Of a DNA stretch of 64,000 bases, positions 61,728 through 64,000 are shown one piece after another; within the stretch, counting starts at the first letter, position 1; the number at the start of each line of letters is the position of its first letter. The notes below the pieces were generated by a model. That model saw nothing but the letters and a program-made list of their open reading frames with translations, was not told the origin of the DNA and did no database searches. The position numbers were made by a program, and so were the translations under genes. Origin of the DNA: Dyella sp. SG609 (GTDB lineage Bacteria; Pseudomonadota; Gammaproteobacteria; Xanthomonadales; Rhodanobacteraceae); contig NZ_JAAZQJ010000001.1 of NCBI RefSeq assembly GCF_012275375.1, forward strand, positions 62,001 through 126,000, read 5' to 3'.

Positions 61728-64000
61728 ATGGGTATGGGGAACGGTTATCCGCGCCAGCGCGAAGTGTGCCTGGCCGTCGTCGTGGCATTGGGCCTGAGCG
61801 CCTGCGGCGGAGGCGGCGGCAGCGGCAATGTCCGCGTATCGCCGAGCACGCCGCCGAGCACGCCCTCGACACCCTCGCAGCCGTCCAGCCCGCAGCCGCC
61901 GATCGACGCGCAGCTCACGCTGACCGACACCAATGCGGCGCACGCGCAGGGCTATACCGGCCAGGGCGTCACCATCGGCGTGGTCGACAGCGGCGTCATG
62001 CGCAACCACCCGGCGCTGGCCGGGCGCGTGCTGGCGGACCTGATCTACGTCGACCCCAGCGTCAACAACACCAGCATCGACGACGTGGTCGGCCACGGCA
62101 CCTGGGTGTCGCAGGTGGCCGCGGGCAAGCCGGTGGGGCAGTTCGTCGGCGGCATCGCGCCGGGGGCGGACATCGTGTCGGCGCGCATCATCGCCGACAA
62201 GGCGCCGACCGACGACGGCTCCGGCCAGGGCAACCGCGTCACCACCGCCGACCCGCTGGGCGCGATCAACGACGACCTGATCGCCAACGGCGTGAAGGTG
62301 ATGAACAACTCCTGGGGCGGCCTGTACTGGGACGCCACCGCCACCGCCACCACGCAGAGCTTCCACGACGCCTACAACCGTTTCGTCAACAGCTGGGGCG
62401 GCCTGGTGGTGTTCGCCGCGGGCAACGATTCCAAAGCCAACCCGAGCGACGTGGCGGCGCTGCCGGCGCGCGCGCCCGACCTCACCCGCGGCTGGCTGAC
62501 GGTGGTGGCGGTGGACAGCAACAACCCCACCAAGCTGGCCAGCTATTCGAACGCCTGCGGCATCGCCATGAACTACTGCCTGGCCGCGCCGGGCAACCTC
62601 ATCGTCACCGGCAAGGACGACACCGCCACCAGCACCAGCTACTACATCATCACCGGCACCTCGTTCGCGGCGCCGCAGGTGTCGGGTGCGGCGGCCCTGG
62701 TGTGGCAGGCCTATCCGTATTTCAGCAACGACCTGGTGCGCCAGACCCTGCTCGGCACCGCGGCGGATCTCGGCACGCCCGGGCCGGACACCACCTTCGG
62801 CTACGGCATGCTCGACGTGGGCAAGGCGGTGAACGGTCCGGCGAAGTTCGACTGGGGCGACGTCACGGTGAACTTCGCCGGCAGCTCCAGCTGGAACAAC
62901 CCGATCTCCGGCGCCGGCGGCCTGATCAAGCAGGGCACCGGCACCTTGCTGCTGACCCAGCCGTCCACTTACACGGGCCTGACCCAGGTGCAGGGCGGCG
63001 TGCTGTCGGCGAAGTCGCTGGCTTCCGGCGTGGCGATCAGCGCGCAGGGCACGCTCACCGACACGCACGGCATCGGCGGCAACGTGGCCAATGCCGGCGT
63101 GCTCACCGTGCGCGGCGGCGACGTCAACGTGGCCGGCAGCTATCAGCAGATGAGCGGCGGCCGGCTCGCGCTGGAACTGGGCTCGGCGCTGCGCACCGGC
63201 GGCAGCGCCACGCTGGGCGGCGGCGATCTCTACGTGATCGGCGCGGGCTCGGGCTATGTCGCCAATGCGCATACCAATGTTCTGGTGGCGAACGGCGGGC
63301 TCACCGGCACGTTCTCGGCGGTCAACACCGCGTCCAATGTGTTCCTCAATGCGTCGATCAATTACGACGCCACCAGCGCCTGGCTCAACGTCACCCAGGT
63401 GCAGGTGACGGCAGTGCAGGGCATGAGCTACACCGCCGCCTCGATGGGCGCGGCGCAGCGCGTGGACGGCGCCTTCCAGCAGCTCAATACGCAGCTCGCG
63501 CAGAACGGCGCGGGCGGGCAGGCGGCGGCCTCCGGCTTTATCCAGGGCGCCGCGCTGCTGCAGCAGTCGCCGAACCTGGGCTCCGCGCAGCAGTCGCTGG
63601 AAAGCCTGTCCGGCCAGCTGCATGCGGCGAGTGCGGCGATGACCTTGCAGGCGATCGACGCCAGCACGCGCGCGTTCTCCGACCGCTTCGACGAACTCGC
63701 GCAGGCGCCGCAGGCCGGCGGCTGGGCGCAGAACCTCGGCTACCAGGGCTCGATGGCGCGCGCCGGCTACGGCAGCGTCGGCATGGATTTGAACGGCTGG
63801 ATGGTCGGCCAGGACCGCCGCCTCGGCCCCAATGGGTTCGCCGGTTTCGCGGTGGCGCAGATGCAGGGCCTGGGCCGCCTGGCCGAAAGCGCCGACCAGG
63901 GCCGCAGCCGCGCGGTCGAGGGCAGCCTGTATGCCGGCGTCATGCGCGATTCCTGGTATGCGATGGGCCGCCTCGGCATCGGCGGCTACCAGGAAAACAT
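61728..64000 (+). CDS. autotransporter S8 serine protease (partial, runs off the window)
   Basis: At least 757 residues, open to the window end. The ATG at 61728 has GGGGA 8 bases upstream; an in-frame ATG at 61698 is an alternative. A lipobox-like signal (LGLSAC, Cys26) is followed by Gly and Ser/Pro-rich linkers. The subtilisin domain has Asp87 (GVVDSGVM), His123 (VVGHGTWVS) and Ser312 (GTSFAAPQVSG). After it come an autotransporter-associated beta-strand repeat (GGLIKQGTGTLLLTQPSTYT, QVQGGVLSA) and the start of the autotransporter barrel (GGWAQNLGYQGSMARAGYGS). It is a secreted or surface protease, and the barrel end is missing. Confidence 0.93.
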   Translation, partial: MGMGNGYPRQREVCLAVVVALGLSACGGGGGSGNVRVSPSTPPSTPSTPSQPSSPQPPIDAQLTLTDTNAAHAQGYTGQGVTIGVVDSGVMRNHPALAGRVLADLIYVDPSVNNTSIDDVVGHGTWVSQVAAGKPVGQFVGGIAPGADIVSARIIADKAPTDDGSGQGNRVTTADPLGAINDDLIANGVKVMNNSWGGLYWDATATATTQSFHDAYNRFVNSWGGLVVFAAGNDSKANPSDVAALPARAPDLTRGWLTVVAVDSNNPTKLASYSNACGIAMNYCLAAPGNLIVTGKDDTATSTSYYIITGTSFAAPQVSGAAALVWQAYPYFSNDLVRQTLLGTAADLGTPGPDTTFGYGMLDVGKAVNGPAKFDWGDVTVNFAGSSSWNNPISGAGGLIKQGTGTLLLTQPSTYTGLTQVQGGVLSAKSLASGVAISAQGTLTDTHGIGGNVANAGVLTVRGGDVNVAGSYQQMSGGRLALELGSALRTGGSATLGGGDLYVIGAGSGYVANAHTNVLVANGGLTGTFSAVNTASNVFLNASINYDATSAWLNVTQVQVTAVQGMSYTAASMGAAQRVDGAFQQLNTQLAQNGAGGQAAASGFIQGAALLQQSPNLGSAQQSLESLSGQLHAASAAMTLQAIDASTRAFSDRFDELAQAPQAGGWAQNLGYQGSMARAGYGSVGMDLNGWMVGQDRRLGPNGFAGFAVAQMQGLGRLAESADQGRSRAVEGSLYAGVMRDSWYAMGRLGIGGYQEN

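Overview
The window is about two-thirds GC, has no recognisable tRNA, rRNA, CRISPR array or insertion sequence, and is densely packed with genes on both strands. Gene content points to a Gram-negative gammaproteobacterium of the Xanthomonadales/Lysobacterales, most likely Rhodanobacteraceae (Dyella, Luteibacter or Frateuria type). Supporting features are an Oar-type TonB-dependent receptor, Tat- and Sec-exported glycosidases, OprB-type porin, a liu leucine-degradation set, an autotransporter subtilase and short palindromic repeats of the kind common in this order. This placement is inference; no marker gene is present.

Layout. 1-4 kb: the end of a GH92 alpha-mannosidase, small stress-type proteins (two-repeat HEQHVKAG protein, CsbD-like), topoisomerase IB and a stand-alone secreted carboxypeptidase-regulatory-like domain. 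4-8.4 kb: a secreted delta-60 repeat protein, then a minus-strand TetR / short-chain dehydrogenase / thioredoxin-reductase-like group with two matching palindromic candidate operators. 8.5-16 kb: PadR regulator with membrane partner, an exported HExxH protein, DUF1579, a DUF1800-DUF1501 pair, and a methyltransferase. 16-31.9 kb: a glycan-use locus. It holds two DUF3472 paralogues, AgaR-type repressor, amidohydrolase, class I aldolase, AgaS, two PfkB kinases, a clan GH-D glycosidase, a GH79 glucuronidase and a TonB-dependent receptor. 32-42.6 kb: a purple-acid-phosphatase-like enzyme, then two divergent pairs, each made of a low-complexity protein of unknown function and a glycosidase (GH89 and GH35), then an OprB-like porin. 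42.7-49.7 kb: typA/bipA and liuE, liuD, cupin, VOC and liuC. 49.9-52.3 kb: feoA-feoB plus a small Cys-rich membrane protein behind a Fur-box-like site. 52.5-57.9 kb: an HscC-type Hsp70 flanked by two J-like membrane proteins that have RPD in place of HPD. 58-64 kb: liuB, an Ala-rich lipoprotein, a thiolase and the start of an autotransporter serine protease.

How it works together. The 16-42 kb block reads as a polysaccharide-use locus for a glycan with N-acetylhexosamines, uronic acid and galactose. Surface and periplasmic hydrolases (GH-D, GH79, GH89, GH35, DUF3472) release sugars, and the TonB receptor and possibly the porin import them. AgaS, the kinases and the aldolase then feed galactosamine-6-phosphate through tagatose phosphates into glycolysis under AgaR. 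The liu genes with the thiolase form a leucine/isovalerate route to acetoacetate and acetyl-CoA.

The least explained items are the two paralogous low-complexity proteins (33279-35048 and 37419-39008) and the J-like/Hsp70/J-like trio. Two repeat families punctuate the window: five paired REP-like elements of about 90 bp and two MITE-like palindromes of about 135 bp.
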